Assembly: GCA_000263395.1 (NCBI GenBank)
Contig: AJXE01000010.1
Location: 1 to 64,000 of the forward strand
DNA from: Stutzerimonas stutzeri TS44
GTDB lineage: Bacteria > Pseudomonadota > Gammaproteobacteria > Pseudomonadales > Pseudomonadaceae
Direction of reading: 5' to 3'
DNA length: 64,000 nucleotides
Shown: in pieces, positions 61,735-64,000 of the stretch
How positions within the stretch are numbered: position 1 is the stretch's first letter
Layout of the letters: every line of letters begins with the position of its first letter
Notes under the pieces: generated by a model
Told to the model about the DNA's origin: nothing
The model's input: only the letters and a program-made list of their open reading frames with translations
The model's database searches: none
Program-made: the position numbers and the translations under genes

Positions 61735-62193
61735 ATGTCGAGCAAGCTAGAACAGTTGCAGGCCTTGTTGGCCCCGGTGGTCGAGGCGCTTGGTTACCAG
61801 TGTTGGGGTGTCGAGTTCCTCTCCCAGGGCAGGCATTCGCTGCTGCGTGTCTACATCGATCATGCCAACGGCATTCTGATCGACGATTGCGAGAAGGTCA
61901 GCCGTCAGCTCAGTGGCGTGCTCGATGTCGAGGACCCCATCAGTGTCGATTACACCCTCGAGGTGTCCTCCCCCGGTATGGATCGGCCATTGTTCAAGTT
62001 GGAGCAATACGCCGCCCATGTGGGCGAGCAGGTGAAAATCAAACTGCGCTCCCCCTTCGAGGGGCGGCGCAATTTCCAGGGGCTTCTCCGCGGGGTGGAG
62101 GAGCAGGATGTGGTGGTACTCGTAGACGATCATGAGTATCTGCTGCCGGTCGACATGATCGACAAGGCCAACATAGTCCCCCGTTTTGACTGA
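61735..62193 (+). CDS. rimP: Ribosome maturation factor RimP
   Basis: A 152-residue protein starting [20 protein letters not shown], with [35 protein letters not shown] and [15 protein letters not shown], all family signatures. It helps small-subunit assembly. rimP-nusA-infB is the conserved operon. Confidence 0.96.
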   Translation: MSSKLEQLQALLAPVVEALGYQCWGVEFLSQGRHSLLRVYIDHANGILIDDCEKVSRQLSGVLDVEDPISVDYTLEVSSPGMDRPLFKLEQYAAHVGEQVKIKLRSPFEGRRNFQGLLRGVEEQDVVVLVDDHEYLLPVDMIDKANIVPRFD

Positions 62194-62240
62194 ATGCGGA
62201 TCCCGCGGACCCCAATGGATTGCGAAAGGCGAGGCGTACG

Positions 62241-63722
62241 ATGAGCAAAGAAGTACTGCTGGTTGTGGAGTCGGTGTCCAACGAAAAGGGCGTGCCGGCT
62301 GGTGTCATTTTTGAGGCGTTGGAGCTGGCCCTGGCCACTGCAACCAAGAAGCGCTACGAAGACGAAGTCGACCTGCGTGTGGAAATCAACCGCCACAACG
62401 GCAGCTATGAAACCTTCCGTCGCTGGACGGTGGTCGATGACGAGCATTTTGAAGATCCGGCCTACCAGTTGGCGCTCGATCAGGCGCAGGAGCGCAAGGC
62501 GGATGCCAAGCTCGGCGATGTCTTCGAGGAAAAGATCGAGTCCATCGAGTTCGGTCGTATCGCCGCGCAGACCGCCAAGCAGGTCATCGTGCAGAAAGTG
62601 CGCGAGGCCGAGCGTGCCCAGGTGGTCGAGGCTTACCGTGATCGCCTCGGCGAGATCATCTCCGGGACGGTGAAGAAGGTTACCCGCGACAGCGTGATCG
62701 TCGATCTGGGCAACAATGCCGAAGCCCTGCTGGCGCGCGAGGACATCATCGCCCGCGAAACCTTCCGCGTCGGCGCGCGCGTGCGTGCGCTGCTCAAGGA
62801 GATTCGTACGGAGAACCGCGGCCCGCAGCTGATCCTGTCGCGCACCGCGCCGCAGATGCTGATCGAGCTGTTCCGCATCGAAGTGCCGGAAATCGCCGAG
62901 GGCCTGATCGAAGTGATGGGGGCGTCGCGTGATCCGGGATCGCGAGCCAAGATCGCGGTTCGCTCCAAGGACAAGCGCATCGATCCGCAGGGCGCCTGCA
63001 TCGGCATGCGCGGTTCGCGTGTGCAGGCGGTCTCCGGTGAGATCGGCGGTGAGCGCGTCGACATCGTCCTGTGGGACGACAATCCGGCCCAGTTCGTGAT
63101 CAACGCGATGGCGCCGGCGGAAGTGGCGGCGATCATCGTCGATGAAGACGCCCACGCCATGGATATCGCCGTTGCCGAGGACAACCTGGCCCAGGCGATC
63201 GGCCGTGGCGGGCAGAACGTGCGCTTGGCCAGCCAGCTGACCGGCTGGACGCTGAACGTGATGACCGAGGCCGATATCCAGGCCAAGCAGCAGGAAGAGA
63301 CCGGCGACATCCTGCGCAGCTTCATCGACGAGCTGGACGTCGATGAGGAGCTGGCCCAGGTGCTGGTCGAAGAAGGCTTCACCTCGCTGGAGGAAGTCGC
63401 CTACGTCCCGATGGAGGAAATGCTCGGCATAGAGGGGTTCGATGAGGACATCGTCAACGAACTGCGTACGCGTGCCAAGGATCGCCTGCTGACCAAGGCC
63501 ATCGCCACCGAAGAGAAGCTGGCGGACGCGCAACCGGCCGAGGATCTGCTCGCGCTGGAAGGCATGGATAAGGAACTGGCGGTCGAGTTGGCTGTGCGGG
63601 GTGTGATTACCCGTGAAGACCTGGCCGAGCAGTCGATCGACGACTTGCTCGACATAGACGGCATCGATGAAGAACGTGCCGGCAAGCTGATCATGGCCGC
63701 CCGAGCCCATTGGTTCGAGTAA
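62241..63722 (+). CDS. nusA: Transcription factor NusA
   Basis: A 493-residue protein starting [20 protein letters not shown]. Domains in order: N-terminal RNA-polymerase-binding, S1 ([20 protein letters not shown]), KH1 and KH2 ([20 protein letters not shown] and [20 protein letters not shown]), and two C-terminal acidic repeats ending ARAHWFE. It controls pausing, termination and antitermination. Confidence 0.97.
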   Translation: MSKEVLLVVESVSNEKGVPAGVIFEALELALATATKKRYEDEVDLRVEINRHNGSYETFRRWTVVDDEHFEDPAYQLALDQAQERKADAKLGDVFEEKIESIEFGRIAAQTAKQVIVQKVREAERAQVVEAYRDRLGEIISGTVKKVTRDSVIVDLGNNAEALLAREDIIARETFRVGARVRALLKEIRTENRGPQLILSRTAPQMLIELFRIEVPEIAEGLIEVMGASRDPGSRAKIAVRSKDKRIDPQGACIGMRGSRVQAVSGEIGGERVDIVLWDDNPAQFVINAMAPAEVAAIIVDEDAHAMDIAVAEDNLAQAIGRGGQNVRLASQLTGWTLNVMTEADIQAKQQEETGDILRSFIDELDVDEELAQVLVEEGFTSLEEVAYVPMEEMLGIEGFDEDIVNELRTRAKDRLLTKAIATEEKLADAQPAEDLLALEGMDKELAVELAVRGVITREDLAEQSIDDLLDIDGIDEERAGKLIMAARAHWFE

Positions 63723-63751
63723 GTAATTAGCGGCCTGAGGAGAGAGATGCA

Positions 63752-64000
63752 TGACGCAAGTCACGGTGAAAGAACTGGCCCAAGTGGTCGACACACCGGT
63801 CGAGCGACTGCTGCTGCAGATGCGTGAGGCAGGACTGTCGCACACCAGCGCCGAGCAAGTAGTGACCGATAACGAAAAGCAGGCCCTGCTGGCTCATCTG
63901 AAAAACAGTCATGGCGCCAAGGTGGACGAGCCGCGCAAGATCACGTTGCAGCGCAAGACCACGACCAAGCTGAAGGTCGGTGGCAGCAAGACCATCAGTG
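63752..64000 (+). CDS. infB: Translation initiation factor IF-2, N-terminal part
   Basis: The first 83 residues, [20 protein letters not shown] then LLQMREAGL and [18 protein letters not shown], match the pseudomonad IF-2 N-terminus; the gene runs past the window. GAGGAGAGAG lies before the ATG. The GTPase domain is not in view. Confidence 0.95.

Overview
The window reads as a Pseudomonas chromosome, probably of the P. stutzeri (Stutzerimonas) type. The core gene order from smpB to infB matches what I know of pseudomonads: smpB, ratA, rnfH, bamE, fur, recN, grpE-dnaK-dnaJ, dapB, carAB, greA, yhbY, rlmE, ftsH, folP, glmM, tpiA, secG, tRNA-Leu, tRNA-fMet, rimP, nusA, infB. Lactate oxidation uses a LutABC-type three-part enzyme plus a fused FAD/Fe-S D-lactate dehydrogenase, as in P. 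stutzeri. The species call is inference.

Left part, about 1-29,760: a genomic island joined to the 3' end of the tmRNA gene ssrA (29,767-30,145, minus). Two tyrosine recombinases lie just inside the junction. The other island end is not in the window. The left flank is scarred by insertion sequences: an IS3-type element sits inside a gutted IS1182-type element, there is a second, IS2-like element, several solitary IS ends occur, and there are broken toxin-antitoxin, integrase and MvaT-like genes. Two redox clusters, each with its own ArsR-type regulator (5.1-6.5 kb and 20.2-24.2 kb), and an acuR-acuI pair flank a compact defence island.

Defence island, 6.6-16.3 kb: (i) a retron whose reverse transcriptase is fused to a trypsin-like protease, with a convincing msr-msd RNA directly upstream and a CoiA-like gene just before that; (ii) a divergent CBASS-like operon of CD-NTase with AGS-C sensor plus a SLATT membrane effector, followed by an Abi_C-domain gene; (iii) a two-gene Gabija system, gajA-gajB. 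The retron is the most unusual item: NAxxH and VTG motifs, an intact His-Asp-Ser triad and 14-bp a1/a2 arms all support an intact system.

Right part, 30-64 kb: ordinary high-GC core genome. It holds the lldP-lutA-lutB-lutC-dld operon under a divergent LldR, trans-translation (smpB with ssrA), the iron regulator Fur beside bamE, a sigma32-type promoter ahead of grpE-dnaK-dnaJ, pyrimidine/arginine carAB behind an attenuator-like leader, and translation genes. Points of note are the carA leader ORF overlapping a terminator with a competing upstream arm, an initiator tRNA one base short in the acceptor/T-arm, and a perfect inverted repeat covering the dapB ribosome-binding site.
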